From contig NC_034413.1 of assembly GCF_002078875.1 (NCBI RefSeq), forward strand, positions 66,956,802 through 67,020,801: 64,000 nucleotides of DNA, given 5' to 3'. Both the position numbers and the translations under genes were made by a program. Below are positions 1 through 14,840 of the stretch, in pieces. Positions within the stretch are counted from its first letter, which is position 1; the number at the start of each line of letters is the position of its first letter. The notes below the pieces were generated by a model. The model saw only the letters and a program-made list of their open reading frames with translations. It was not told the DNA's origin and made no database searches. Source of the DNA: Numida meleagris. Taxonomy: Eukaryota; Chordata; Aves; Galliformes; Numididae.

Positions 1-3000
1 AAAAAATTAATTCAAGAACTATTCAAGGGTAGCTACTGCAATCTAAACCCCATTGTGTATTTTATTTGTTTCTGAGTTCATAAAGAACCAATTTTATGTA
101 ATTAGAACTTATCAACTGTTTCTCGTTAATCCAAATACTTAAAGTATTAAAACATAAATTGTTACAAAAGTGGCATTTTTAATCAAATGCAAAGTTTCTT
201 TTGTATAATTCAATGAAATTGCATTATGAAAAACTAATTCTGCCTAAATGCTAAGCAATACAGAAGAAATACCACTGAGAATCCCCAACAAGCCAGAATC
301 TTGAGCTCACATCTAGGACTACTATGTGCAGCAAGTGTTCGTTGAGTATTTTTCTTTTAATCCTTACACATTAATGCATATTAGAATAATTCCTTGAGAA
401 TTAATATTTCTTCACCTGAAATTCCACTAAGTTTTTAAGGTTTCCCTTTAGAAAAACTACCAATTTTTGAAAAGTAGATCTTCTTCCAGAGGGAGGAAGT
501 AGTTCTTTCACAGCTTCCTATGCTCACCTGAACAGCACAAAGACTCAGGGATTCCCCTCACAGTGCCATGTAGCAACAGTTCTCAATCTATGAGAATAAA
601 TATAATATTTTACAAAGATTATATCTTCCAAATAATATTTCAAGCACAAGTAGTACCTCATCTGTCAAATATGCGTCTAGGACTTAAGAAACTGCATTAC
701 TTCTTTGAAGTAACAGGAGACAAGTAAGGTTTAGGAGACAAGTAAGAATAATGGCACCCAAGAATTCACCAAAAAACAGTGATCAAAACATTCAGACAGT
801 CAGCCTCAGCAGCATATCATTGTGCGACTTTGTGGGTGACAGCCAAGCTGTCAGCTGTAACCAGTGATACCTGATTATGTCAATTAAAACATACACTATT
901 TTAGAAATAGTTTTATATGTGATGCAATGTGGCAGACTGCGGTGGGGTGAGATCCAGTTCTAACAAAAGCAGGCAAGTACAAAAGGGCTCACTTCTAACC
1001 CTCTGCACATGTCAATTCTAACATTTAAAGGTGTCTTAAAATACACAGAAACTTCATAAATATGTTTAAATGACTTGAAATAATTACTAAACACTTCTTC
1101 AAGTTTGTTTCATTTTGGTCTTTTTACAATTTCTCTAAAGAAAGAATTACTGTTCACTACAGCATCCACAAAACTTCCTGCAAACCAAATCTTCAGTAAA
1201 TAAGACTTCTCTTAGCCTTATCTTTTGATATCATGGTTTGCACGGTTTGTTAGGCAAGCATTATGCTCCGCAAACTCAATGCAAAATGTCACACCACACT
1301 GATATACATAGGGACTTCTGCCTCCACCGAACTTATTAACAATGATGATTGACAAGACACTTTGTGTCTTAGAAATGAAACAACTAGGTTTATTCTATGA
1401 TGTTTACCCACAGGCAAAGAGGAAAAACATATATTCTTAGTTAGTCTTTTTCCTTCCTGCATGTAAGAGGAACCACGTTTCCCCTAGGTATACATCCTTC
1501 TATGTTCGTGAACAGATGTAGGAAGGAAGCACAGTTTATGGTATACTAGTTTTAAATTGACTCATTTGTGATTTCATTAAAATGCAGAATTAATTTGATA
1601 TCCCCAGGCAATAGTTCCACAGAATTCTCTAGGCTAAGACTTTCTATTTCTCTAAATAGAAAAAGAAATTTTCTAGAGGGTTGCTGATTTTATGTTTTAC
1701 TAGAACACTGTTGAAAAAGGAAAAGAGAGCAGAACAGAACAGATTTTATTCCTCAATATTCTCCATTACTTCTTAAAAAAATATATATTTCATGAATTCT
1801 AGTGAGAAAGTTAGAGTCCCACTGGCTGAGTATCTATGCAGAATCCACGTAAAGGCCTTTGCAGCGCAAATTACACTTCTGACTGTCGTGTCTTTTTCTT
1901 TCTTTTAGGTTAAGTGTATTTATTCTGGATTAATTCCACCCTTTCTTTCCACATAATAAAAAATTAGAATGGCAGTGATATGAAGTTATATAAAGCAAGA
2001 AACTACAGTGTCAATCTCTTCTACTCAGGTGTCTGGAAGAAAAGGGTCTGAAAAGGAGCAGTGATCCTTGGGAAGGTAATTTCATGAAGAGGACAGAAGT
2101 TCCGTGCTGGTTGTAGTGATCACCACGGACCTATCACTGTCACTTCATTTCTAATATACTTCACAGTTATGTATGCTCATTTTCATTACTTCAATGGAGG
2201 CAAATGCCTGTATTCTGAATAGCTGTAGAAATTCATAGGGAACTGCTGCCCTGAACTGCTGGCCATTTACATACATGTGCTGCAGGCTGGGCTGCTTTGC
2301 ACAGAGTCTGGTGTACCAGAGCAGCATCTTGCTTTGGAAGGAAGCAGCTCTGCTGAAATCACAGCCATACCATGTTCTGTTTTCCTCCGTGACTTTCAAG
2401 CACTGAGTGGTGGGCCTAGGACATACATGGATGGAATTTAGCAAAGATAATATGGAAAGCACTCAGTGTGCAAGACCATGCTCTTTTTTCCTTAAATTCA
2501 GAGCCCAGTCATTTAGGTCAGAAGGGATTGCAAGCAATAACAAAGCTCAATTAATCTTACCAAGATACCTGCAGATATTTCCCAAATTCTGTGGATCAAC
2601 CCAAAAAAAGCCTCCGTGTATTAGAATACTGCCTGCAAAATTCAATCTAACAAACTACCTTGATGACGAACAATACACTTTGATGAATAATAACAAGCAA
2701 TAATGAACTTCTGATTAAATATTCATTAGACCTTGTTTTTTGTTTTGTTTTGTTTTTAATCTTTTATGATATTTCTATTAAAGATATTCAGGTGCATTAG
2801 TGACCCTACAAGTGATTCTCAGACATCTTGGAACTAATGCTTGAATATCTGGCACACAGCGTGTGCATCTGAAATGACAGGATGAAAAGACAAGATGAAA
2901 AATCATCTCAAAATTGTCCGGGGAGGTTTAGTCACAACCAATTATTCCGAGGATTTACACACACAGTAAATGATAACCCCAGATCTGTGCTGAAGGTGAT

Positions 3001-6000
3001 CAAGGGATATCTTTATTTGCAGAATATTGCTTCTTCAGTGGCAGTCACAGCTCCTAGCAAAGATGGTGACAGGCACATCCTCTCGATGGAGCAGCCACGA
3101 CTCATAGCAGATGATGTGGTCTCTGTCAGCTGCAAGCTGACTCCATTGGACTCCATTATCTTCTATTTCTTCTTTACTCTCCCTGCCAGTAGTCTTCCCT
3201 GCACACTACAATGCACTGAAGTGCTGAGCATATGTATTTTTGTATCAAGTGTGAATTTTGTCAAGTATTAGTATCTTACTAGAAGTTGCACCTTAAGTTT
3301 GGTACCAAGAATTGTTTACTAAGTGTGAGAATTGTGGCTTAGGCTGGAGCCCATTGCATATAGGTTACTGAAAAACATCTTCTGTCCAAGCACAGCTTTT
3401 TAAATTCAGTATAGCCACGGGCAAACAATACATTGCATATACTACTTTTATAGTGAAGATATACATATAGGAGAAAGAAAAAAAAGTTGTGATATTCTTC
3501 CATAATGTTTCCACCTTACAGATCCATCCTCACAGCTATTATTCTGGGAGCAAAGAATGAAATACAGTTTTAGCAATTTATAATTAAAGTGATTGGTTTT
3601 GTGACAGAGCTGGTTCAAATCTGTTTACTCCAAACAATCTCACTACTCCCTTCAGTGGTTCTGGTGTTTGAACAATAGCAGCCACATCAAAAATATTTAA
3701 CAGACCCTTCCGCTAAAGCTCATCCTGATGGAGATTAGAGATTAACATGAATGCCACTATTCTTGGTCTACTATACTGCTGCAATAAGTGAAATTATCTC
3801 TGTGCAGCATTTCTGCCGGTGTGCTTTTCTGTAAACTGGCTACTTGAAATTCCTGACATTTGGATTGCTTCAAACTATTTATTGAGTGAGGACAAAGGAA
3901 GCAGACTGAGGGAGAAGGAAGGTCAAGAAACTGACTCAAAGTTCACTCCCCAATTAATTTGATCCGCTGGGAGTCCTGAACTCTCTAAAAATTGGAATTC
4001 AGAAAGAAACATGCAGCATGACCTGCGTATCTGTGACTGGCCTGATTTAGACTGCAAGAGCTATGGGGATAGCCAGAAAAATACTTTTCTTTCCTGCATA
4101 ATACAGAAGAGGAGGCAATGTAAAAGAAGGCAGCATTTCCCTAGGGGTCACCAGAGGTAAGTGTTGCAACAGAGGGTTTTATTAATGCTGTCTTAACTGC
4201 TTATCTTCTGGAAAACCATTTTCTAAGAAAGAGATGAACAGTCCATTGCAAAGTTAGCTAGCAAGGTAAATGCAGCGACGCACTGGGAACCCAAGGTTGG
4301 AAATAGAAGGCAACACTACTAAGTAATAAGTTCTATTTACTACATCTGGATGTTTCTTTCATTTTGGTTTTGTCTTGAAATGCTGTAAACAAGTGGAAAA
4401 GCTGGTTTCCATAAACCTTAATTGACAAATAGCTTTGTGCTGTAGCTGGAAAATTAAAATTAAAAAAAAAAAATCTACTTGATTAGGTTATAGGTGTTCT
4501 GAAAACAATATAAATGAAGCAAAAATCAACTGTGGGGTACAGAGAGGTGCAGGGAGAGGACTATAGCTTCTCTAAAGCCAGCTTCTAATTTCAACTCATT
4601 TCAAGTACATTTTGGTTACATATTTCCTTCCCTTAATGAGTACATATCTTTATTAACTTACCTACTCACCTTGGCAGGCTTAGTTCTGCCACAAAAAGGA
4701 CATTATAACAGGTATTTTGAGGGTATATAAGACTAAAACCCTGGAGCATATCGACAGATTTAAGTTTCTTGCAGTGGTTGCAAATATCAATTTTTTTGTG
4801 CAATTAACTTTTAATTTATTGCGCACCAATAACTGTCAGATTGGAGAGGGCTAACTGAAGGTTTGCTACTTGTGCCAGGATTCAATTCTGCCTGCTCACG
4901 TCAAAAGGCATGGATGAAGGCCAAATACCTATGGGCAGAAGCTGCCTGTAGACAGGTAAGGGCATATCAATTTTGGTGGAGAACTGAGTTCAGCTGGGTG
5001 ACCTTCCCTGGGATGCCACACAAGGCTATGCTTGTATTTCTCATTATTCCCTTGCATGTATTGTGTCTCTCATCTCTGCCAATAAAATGGAGTTTTACGG
5101 GTACAAATGGATTGCATAATATTTATACTTGGTCCAAATATGGATATGAAAGTAAGAGATTTGGGTGTATTTCATGGCAGAAACAAGAGTGGGATGTTCA
5201 TTCAACATTTGCTAACTGCAGTTTGAATGAAGACGGTCATTGACAAATTCAGGGAGGAATGGACGGATAAAGGAATTTAGGAAATGCTACCTTGCTTCAT
5301 TCAATCTTTAGAGCACCTCAGTGAAAGGCTATAGCATTGATAATTAAAACTCAGCTCAACTATTTATTTTCCCTTAATTTCTCTCTTAAATACTGGACAT
5401 GCTTTGTAAACTGAAATATCCTAGCATTTAGCTCAGCTGATAGAACTGACATTGAAATTTCTGCCAATATATTTAAAGCTTAGCAGACGATAAACAACCA
5501 AAAACAGAGTTTGATGTGGGAAAGTGCTAAACAACCTGAATCGTAAATGCTGCTGCAAGTTCTTCCAGTAACAGATATAAAACAGAATCTTTCCCATAAA
5601 CCTCCATAGATATTATGTTAGATTCTTTTCAAGTCAAATCAGTGGAAGTGGTAGTCTGCTACCAAATTACAAAGGTGTCTGACTGAACTTATCTGACAAT
5701 TTGCTACATCTTAGGAGGAGGAGCAGACTTATTTTCAAGAGAACTTGCAGGAGCTGGGACAGACAGTCCACTGACATCTCTAATATCTGCTTAGAAGAAC
5801 ACAGAACAATTAGACTGTCTGTACACGACTCAACCCAAAAAGCAATTTACATAACAAAACAAAATACATCACTGAATATGCTTTTAAAACAGAAAGGGCA
5901 CTCGCAAACAAATTATTCAGCAGCATGTCTATTTTAATTATAATCACATGCACAAAACATTGTAGGCATAGAAATGGATGGCAATTCTCTCTTGCTCTCC

Positions 6001-9000
6001 ATCCTTGACCTAATTTCAAACCATTAGATAAGACATCAGAAAACCATTTTGAGGGACAGTGAACACTTCCACTTCAGGACTTATATAATATTATTTTTTC
6101 AATATTTCATCTTCCTGTCCTAAGCCTTCTTAGGAGGAATGTTCTTTATTAGCCTTCACGTAACAAGACTGAGTGCCAAAAACTCAAGCACTCTAAATGC
6201 TCAGGATGGTTCTCTTTTTTTAAATGGCAAGTATAATTGAATACTATTTGCCTGAGGAGATTAGAGTTGCAGTATGTCTTATATACCCTAGTTGACTGAA
6301 TAATATACTTAATGGAACATACCTGGGAAGGTGAATGGCTTATCTGGTTGCAGCATATGTCTCCAGGAAAGATAAGACACTTGACTTTTTTCTCCTCCCT
6401 GATAGCTCTTGATAATTCACATATTTGTTCATTTGCATATAACAACTGTTTTATGGAGTCTTGCTCACACACACATGCAAGAATAAAATGAGGAGAGGAG
6501 CAGCAAGCAAGCAGCAGCTCGCTGACATCTCTGCTCCCCAGCCCTCTTCCCCAGCGGGGTTCCACGGATAAAGCAGCAAATCAGAAGACCTTGTGCACAT
6601 CCAGGGCTCTGTAACAGGGAGAAAAGAGCACGCAAAGCTGAACTAAGAGAGATCAGTCAGCCTTCCAAGGGGCCTGCCCTGAACTGCCACCCCTCACCTG
6701 GTGCTGAAGCATCCTGGCATAAAGCTAAATGCTCAGCAAATCCCTCTCTCATCCTGCAGCTGAGCCCTCTGCTGCTCATCACTCATCAGCACAAAGACCG
6801 CTAAGACTTTTTGTTAATCATCAATAGCACCTAGAGATCACATTTACAAAAACTTGCTTCACAAGGAAGAGCCACCAAGTGAGGACTACATGCAGTGGAG
6901 CTGGTCGCACAGGCAGGGTAAGCCATCGTGAGGCTAAGAGCAGGGGATGATGGACCATCAAGGCAGGCCAACAAAGCACCCAACAAACCAGCATCCTTAT
7001 GCCTACGGCCAGAAGAAAGAGTGCAGGGGAAAACTGAGATGCACAGTATATTTTTCTCCTGCAAGCTCTCCCTTGCTGATGCTTAGCTGTCTCAGGAAGA
7101 ATACTGGCAAAGAGTACCAGGCATAAGCATTTTATTTTATGATCCTTCTTTTCAGCAAACCCTTCTCTTTAATGAACGGAGATGAGAACTATTGTTCCGT
7201 GAAAGGATGCAGTCAGCCTTCTCTGCAGCCGCTTTGAGTCATCACGTCCCAGAGCTCTGCTGAAAAGGAAGCAACAAAGTGGGCACTCAGAAAAACAAGC
7301 CAGATGGAAATGGTCCTGAGCAGGACAATCTTTGCCTCGAAAAGGACACTTTTGGTCCCAGGAAATCTGAGCAGGGCGCATAAATGCTTCCATCTGGTGG
7401 TTTGATGTGGATGTTTGGGGAGGCTGTGTCCTGTTTGGCTCAGAAAAGTGGGCAGGTGGGCACCCATTAATAGCATGGCTCTCTCCCAGGACTTCAAGGC
7501 AGCACTTGCGTTAACAAAGGTAGAAAACTTGCTGACACAATAAGCACTGCTGCTGAAGCCATTTGGCGGAGTCATGGCCAAAGTGAGGAAACCAGTCGTA
7601 TGAAAACATTTGTATAAACATATATCTTACAGGTTGTCTAAAGGAAAGCTAGGAAAACCTCAAGGAATGCAAAAAAAAAAAAAAAAAAAGAGTCTACAAA
7701 ACTAAAGAAAAAATCTCATCCTGAAGATACGTGTGATGCAACAAAATGAAGCAAAACAAGTCTTGGCCTACATGAACCCAAGGACAGGGACACAGACTCC
7801 CCAATCCTGGGGCTCAGGGTTCTGTAGGCAGATCAGATCTACTTCAGGAAGGCAAAAGGCTTCAGAGCAAGATGCTGACAAGGATGGAGAAAGAAATGAG
7901 TTTTTGGCAAGCTTCCTTTTTACTTACATTACCAGGGGAAGGGAGCAGACACTTTTTACCGCCAACACCCTCGCTAGTCAGTAGCTCACAAAGAAATGAC
8001 TTCATGCATTTAATAGGTGAATCATTTCCTATACTCGGTTACTAATAATTATAAATATAGCAGCCAAAGTATCTGCTAGCAGGCCAACCTAGGGCCACGT
8101 TTTCTAATACTAGCTGGTCAGCTTTAAGATCTCAAGTTTGAGAACACACTGAGTCATTAGCACGGTTGAAACAGTTCACCACTCACTGACATCACATCGC
8201 TTATGACAACTTCTGACAATTCTTACAACTGTAAAAAAAACCTGAACTTAAAAACAGACTGAAAAGGAGAAAAGTGGTGTAGTACCTCCAGACTTTCACT
8301 TGGGCAGTGTAGTGCTGAAGACCAAATACCCACTGTGTTAAGGAACTGGTGTAAACCAACACCCTCCCACATAAAAATCCACCGTATTCTCATTAGGGAT
8401 GGTGAGAATGGTGTAGGAATCTGATTTATACTGCACAAAAATTTTCTGATACTGAAGAGATTCCTATGTGATCAGGGAGTGTTCTCTCGATACTTTAAAT
8501 ACTTTGACTTTTAAACATTTCAAAGCATTTTCTGTCTGTTTGCTGCAAGCTATCTAATGCTGTGAAAAAAAAAACACTTGTGATAACGAGTCTAGAAGAT
8601 CTAAAATGTAATGGCTTTCTTTTTTTTTAATACAGGTCAGTTTTTTAGAGCAGAATAGAGCCTATGACAGAAACTCTTTCCCGTTCTCCTCTTCAAAATC
8701 TCTGTAGTTTTTGTTTTTTTTTTAAATGGTGTTTCATATAAAAATATAACCAAAAAAAAGTTTTACAGTCTACATCTAAAAATGCCTTTCAATAAAGTGA
8801 ATCCGCAGGTGCAGTGCTTTGAAGAGAGTAACTATCCCAGGTTGGAGAAAATGATATGATTTTAACAGCATCAAGAATTAAGAACAAAACCGAAAGGAAT
8901 GGGGAAGAGAAAAGAAGGCATAGATATTAAATCAGTTAATGGAGGCATTAGAGTGGAACAGTAAAAGAGATAAGACACAGTAGCTGAGGGGAGGAGAAAT

Positions 9001-10539
9001 TGATCCTAGTGTGGCACACCCTTTGTTTGGTGTTGTATTTGACAAATTATTTATTCCTCAGACTGGGCTTCCCTGCAAGAAGGATGCTCTTAGAAGCATA
9101 GAATGCCTTCCCCCTCCATATTGTTTAGTCACAGTGTGTAAACTGGAAGAGCTGACTCACATAAAAATCTTACCTGTCAGAGTCCAACAGATGGTAATCA
9201 ATAGTATAATATTACTTCTATTTATGAATAGAAAATGAAAATGCTTCAAAACCAGTCACACTGATACACGCACACTTCAGTATTTAATGTTAGCATTAAA
9301 CAGACGTGAGCGCAATAACTGCTTTAAAACATAATAAAATGTCTCTGTATAATTGTGGCCCTGTCTCCATCTAGACACGAAGCCTAATTGAAAAATAAAT
9401 TTAAACAAAATGTTTATGGGACACAATAAATAACAAAATAATTATCAAGTTGCTTAAAGTCATTTCAATCTGTGCTTTTGTTTGGAATGGTCAGCTGCAC
9501 AGGCAACACAAGGATATGCCCGTCAATAAAGCAGTCAGAATACAAAGTGCAATATCCATGAATGCCTCCAGCCTTGATGTATGTATTTCCCTGCGACCAT
9601 ACTACATAACTGATTTCTAAATTCATTCCTTCGTTTTCCACCATAAATCCTCAAAAATGACTTAAGGGAAAAAGTTCAAGGTCCAACTGCTCTTACCATC
9701 ATCTTTTTTCTTTCAGAACAGTTGAAACAAATTAGGCTAAAATGATTATCTTGAATTTTACTGTGGTTGGGGAACATGCTGTTTCCAAGCATTCCAGTTC
9801 ATTTTGTCCCTTTGAATTTCCATAGGCCATGCTGTGGTAAAAGCAGCCCATATGTTCTAAGTGTATTTGTATAAGGAGATTTATGCTAAGATAGGGGAAA
9901 AAAAATACATCTGGAAGTGTAAAAGACCATAAGTCATCAAAAAGCTTCTGCTGTTTTGATTGGGCAAACTTTACCTGTCCGTCTTCACGTCTTTCAGTGA
10001 CCACAGACAGAAACATTTAGGTTTCAGCTCTGGTCTTTAAGCAAGGCTTTGGAGATGCAGATTTGATTTTTATCTAGATTCTTCCTTCCCAGCTAAAAAC
10101 TATGAGCTTACACAGTTCCACGTATCTTGATGGAGCTTTTCAAGTATATTAAACTAATTTGGATGAGCTTACTTGATTAATAAAATCGTCGAGCCTGAAA
10201 ATATTTCATATTGATGGACAGAAAAGGTAATACACAAAGCAACGTGAAAGAAGAAATTCGAGGATACTGCTGAGCTGACAAGGAGCTTTCCATTTCCATT
10301 CTGTTTTGATAAATGGGCTTGGGATTTAACCCCTTTGTTTGCCTTTGTATGAATTTGTATGTATTGCCCTGCTCTAATTCAGCAGAATGTAATAGGGATG
10401 AAACACTTTCCAAAGAGCTAGCATTAATTTTTCACTGGCCCACCTTTAGTTACACAGTAAAATCTAAAGAATTTTGACAAACTCTGAGCATTGTCCTAAC
10501 TGAGCTGGGCAAGAAATTTTATGAATGACTTCAGGGGAA
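1..10539 (-). other. LRP1B: Intron 2 of LRP1B, distal part
   Basis: AT-rich intronic DNA with no exon or recognisable transposon. It contains a 14-bp direct repeat (AGGAGACAAGTAAG at 715-728 and 733-746), a TTTTG-rich tract near 2733-2757, an A12 at 4462-4473 and an A19 at 7671-7689. Two areas are more GC-rich than the rest: about 2200-2400, with a 103-codon minus-strand frame at 2151-2462 of unknown meaning, and about 6480-7600, with overlapping frames on the minus strand. None shows a known domain, a plausible gene start or splice-site logic that I can defend. Confidence 0.5.
7671..7689. repeat. Poly-A tract, A19
   Basis: Perfect A19 at the plus-strand end of a slightly GC-richer block (about 6480-7600). 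A retrocopy origin cannot be excluded, but no known gene is recognisable in the block. Confidence 0.85.
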
Positions 10540-10579
10540 ACAGTAGGTCTTTTCCAACCTAGCTAATTCTATGATTCTA
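10540..10579 (+). mobile_element. CR1 LINE 3' end, short
   Basis: GGTCTTTTCCAACCTAGC followed by TAATTCTATGATTCTA matches the terminal bases of CR1, including two tail units. Only about 40 bp is confidently recognisable; the diverged sequence from about 10490 could be a little more of the element. Confidence 0.7.
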
Positions 10580-13500
10580 AACAGCAACAGGTCAGCCTCA
10601 GAAATCCCTTATCATCAGTGTATGGTACGTGGTAGCTGCCATATACTTATAGACATTAGAATAATTACGTGTTATTTTAATGACAATATTTCTAAATCAG
10701 TTTTTACGAGATTACCTTATCTGAAAAACTCTAGAAATGAAACGTGAGTAATTTTAAAGGCTTGCACGTGGCGTATTTCAAGTTCTAGCATCAGTTTAGT
10801 GTTTGCATTCATCTATCACAACATTCATTTAAATTTATGAAATATTCCTGTATGTTACCAGACTGAAGACTTGTTTCTGCTTCTGTTTCTTAAAACACTA
10901 CAATGAGAAACACTGAAGGACTTAAACTGTGAAGGCTGAATCCCAGAAGAGCATTTGCTACAGTCACTAAATTCCACCTGCAGAATCCACCAGATCGAGC
11001 GGAATATTTGTTCCTTTGCTGCTAACTTGACAAGACAAACCATGAAGTAATAGAACATGACTTCAGAAACCTTCTCATCACTTGTCACTTTCATACAAAG
11101 ATTAAAGCTTCACAGCAACACATGAAGTTGAGAAAAAATATTGAGGGGGCTACGTGAAGTTACAGCAGCTTGTACAGCGACGCCTACAGGGGCACCACCA
11201 GGATGATTTAGAGGGCTGCACCCTCGATATTTAATGCCACAGATCTCTCACATTGCTATTACTTCTATTTTAAGTTTTATATAGCAAAGTACTAAAGTAG
11301 GATGTAAGCTGTTTTTGCAGTAATATAATTTTAACTTGTCTTTCAAGTTGTTTTTTTTTTTCATTTATGGTAAATTACTGTGAATATTCAGTGCCTGTTA
11401 GGAGCCTACCTCTATGTATTAGCAACAAGATAATTGTAGGTAATTCATTTTAACAAAATTAAAGGCTTGCACATTTGCAAATTTCAGCCCCAAAATGATT
11501 TCTATTTTTTCCAATAAGACTGCACATCATGGAAAGGGGCCAGTACTTCTGATTGCCAGCTTACTCCTGGAGTTTTACGGGGATTTTAGCTTTTAATTTT
11601 TAAGTCCTTTTATTCAACTTCCGCACTGGAGCAACATCTCAATCTTTTGAAATGAAGCCCAATGTCAACAAAACCAATGCAAGCAATTTCTGTTTTAATG
11701 AGGCAGTCCATATCTGGCATTCAGCAAATACCCTTGGTAGGCTCTGAAGGGGGCGGAGGGGCTCATAAGTTGCTCAAAATTGCCATGCTGATTTGCAGAT
11801 GAGCTGGTGCCAGCTGCACAAGTGACTGCTTCAGCTTAGTTGCCTTCCTTTAAGACCTTCTGTAATAAGATGTACACTGGAATAAAGCCATGCTCTGTTT
11901 TTTCACTTTTCAAAAGTTTTTCACACTTACCATTCAGAGCAAAGACCTAACCATGCCATTAATGACTTGCATAGCACTTCCCCACTGATTTCAGGTGGAT
12001 CCATAGATGTTCTGCTCGTGGGCAAGCACAGGGCTCATTGCCTCTGCCCAGGGAGGCTGCCAGCATTATCAGGGCACACACCAGAGCTAGCCCTACTTCC
12101 CACAACATTTTAATTGGCTTTCCAATGACCTCCACCACCTTAGCTTCCTTTCCACTGAAGAAAGGCATCAAAGCAACCAGTCTGATAATCTGGTGAAGAA
12201 AGTTATTTTTGAGGAGAGACTTGGTATAAAACTACACTTTTAGGCCCCTAGCTATTTTTGTTTTTGCATCCTCATTAAAACTATTTCTGCCTTGCATTGC
12301 CTCACCAGAAATACATACACGCTTGTGTAGGTCACCTTCAGCGCATCTTACTTGTTTGGGTTTAAAGCTGAGCACAAGAGCTGATTTGTTCAATTGTTCT
12401 CTGGATTTCTCCAATCTTACCAAAGCAGTAGATATCACAATACTATAGCATGTCTGGTGTAAAGCTTTCCAGTTCCAACAGAACACGTATTAATTGGAAA
12501 AAAGACATATTCAGGGAAATAATGACACATGCCTCATGTCTGCCAAACTACAATACAGGAAAAAAAAAAAAATCAAACATGTTTCTGTTGGATAATGTCA
12601 AGCTGTACTATATAATATTCATTAAGCAAAAAAAAATCAGAACCAAAAGCAAGAATCAGAAAGAGCGGAAGAATATAAAAGTACTGATTGAAAGGCTCAA
12701 AGCTGAACAATGAAAGAAGTGAAGACGAACTAATTCTCTGTCGCTGTACAGAATCAACACAAGTTGTTTATTAAAATACAGTGCATGTTTAGACTCCGAT
12801 ACGAACCCCTAAAAGATTTCAGTTGCCATTAATAACGGTGGTAAATTTGTCAGAACAAAATAAAAACTTCTATAACCAGTAAATACGTATAGTTTTTTGC
12901 AAACATTGGTAGCAGCAACGTAGCTGAGCCTTCACCACAGCCACTGTAATGTTCTTCAGCCTTCAATTAGAAAACTATTTATTTCACCAATAAACTGTTG
13001 TCAAAGAGACCACTATTTTTATGTGCCTCCAATTCCAGCGGTGGACTGAAACTCAGCTCTGGGTCAGATGCTGGCTTTCCATGCATTTTCTGTGCAATAT
13101 GCACTTCATTTCTCTCTAGATGCTTTCATTCCCTTGCCTCCAACAATTGCTTTTAATTCTCATGCTCTACCAGGACAGTTCAATGAGTCAGTGCTATTTG
13201 CTCGTGTCATGGCTTTCCCTGGCTCTGTATCTTTCCAGTGCAATACCAAGTTTGACCTCACTAATCAATCCTAATTGATGCTATTTAATTGTTTAGATAG
13301 AAAAGACACGGCTTCCTAGGTAAGTCTAAATATATAATCTGAGAAAGAATCTCCTAAGGAAAAAAGAAGTGGGAACACATTGTTTGGAAGCATTAAAACA
13401 CAATGCAACAAAATCCATTGTAAATATATCACCTGGAACACTATTGCCCTGAAGGGAAGATTAACTTCTCTGTCTTCTCTCCAGTGAGTCTAAACTCATT

Positions 13501-14585
13501 TGCAATGTATTGAGCTTTGAGTCATGTGCTATTCAAAGAAAGTTGGAGGCAAATCACTTCTCACTAATTGCTATCTGTTCACTATGGTATAAATATGTAC
13601 ACCTCAGATTTTAGGTCACTTTTTCCTTATTTCATTTGTAATTTAAATTGACTCTGAAGTCAATAGGAGATATCCCTCTTTACTTCACTGACACGCTCTT
13701 AATTATTTTTATAGTTACAAGAGCTATAAAAATCAATGTTATTATTAAGACAAATGCACTTCATGTAAGGCACAGAAAATACTATTACAGACTACACCCT
13801 TTTAAATGTGTTTTATCTCATTAGTATTAAAAAGCATATATCAAAAGCACAATTAAGTCAATTCATAAATTGCAAGCTACCAAGAAAGTTTTCTAAGTGA
13901 ATTAACTCAACCTTAGGACAATACACAGATTCAGGTGATAGAAAAGTCAATTTTTTAAGTGCAGAACATGCTTTTTTGCTATAGCAAATCCAAGTGAAGA
14001 AGTTTGACTAGCACACAACTTCAGTAGAATACCTGTATTCACTAAGCACATCTTTGATGGTGAATTTGAAATATCCAGTGATATTTCTGAATATTGATTT
14101 CATGCTGCAGTCCCAGGTGGCAGAAAAATCATTATTACTCCAATCATTATTTGGAATTGACTTAGTCTGCTGTGGTCCTATGAAACAGAGGGAAAAATCA
14201 GGAGTCTACCTCTTATTCTTGCACTAATAAAGCAACAGTATCAAGCAAGCATGGCTTCACTTAGATTATTCATCAAACCTGAAGACATACACTTCTGGAA
14301 GAAAAAAAAAAAAAAAAAAAAAAAAAACAAGAGACAAATGGCAAGAAGTTAATCAATGAAAAACCATAAAATAAAAGGAAGAAAAAAGAAGTCTTCGAGT
14401 AACAAAAAGTAGAGTCTAAACAAAGAGTGAAAAAGCCAAGCCAAGGCAGAGCTGTGGGAGATTGGCTGCAGTGATAGTTCCTGCCACCAGGACCTGTCCC
14501 AAGCTAGGGTGAGGACCCCAGTCTGCATTGCCTTTTGTCCTTGAGTTTGGGAGTCCTTGGGAGTTTGCCCTGGAGTCTGAAGATA
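10580..14585 (-). other. LRP1B: Intron 2 of LRP1B between CR1 fragments
   Basis: AT-rich with no coding evidence. It contains an A13 at 12560-12572, a hairpin with 9-bp arms (TTTTTATAG and CTATAAAAA) near 13706-13732, and an A26 at 14302-14327. No other element recognised. Confidence 0.5.
14302..14327. repeat. Poly-A tract, A26
   Basis: Longest homopolymer in the window. No retrocopy body, splice-free coding remnant or target duplication is visible on its 5' side, so I treat it as a simple repeat. Confidence 0.85.
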
Positions 14586-14840
14586 ATCAAAGAATCTCAG
14601 AATACCCTGAGTTGGAACGGACCCACAAGGATCATTTAATACAACCTCTGGCTCTTTGCAGAACCACCCAAAACTCAAACCCTATGGCTGAAAGCAGTCT
14701 CCCAGTGGTCCCTGAGCTCTGGTCGTTCTTATTGCCCTGGGGAGCTGTTCCATGCCCACTGCCCTCTGGGGCAGAGCCTTTTCCTAACACCCAGCCTGAC
14801 GCAGCTCCATGCTATTCCCTCGGGTCCCTCCTTCTGTTGC
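14586..14840 (-). mobile_element. CR1 LINE fragment, 3' terminal part
   Basis: The plus strand reads as the complement of a CR1 3' end. It starts AGAATCTCAGAATACCCTGA, continues GTTGGAACGGACCCACAAGG, then CTGGGGAGCTGTTCCATGCCC, then TTTTCCTAACACCCAGCC and TTCCCTCGGGTCC. The order and spacing match the last 250 bp of a CR1 subfamily. It is 5'-truncated, diverged and non-coding, with no ORF2 frame left. Confidence 0.88.
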
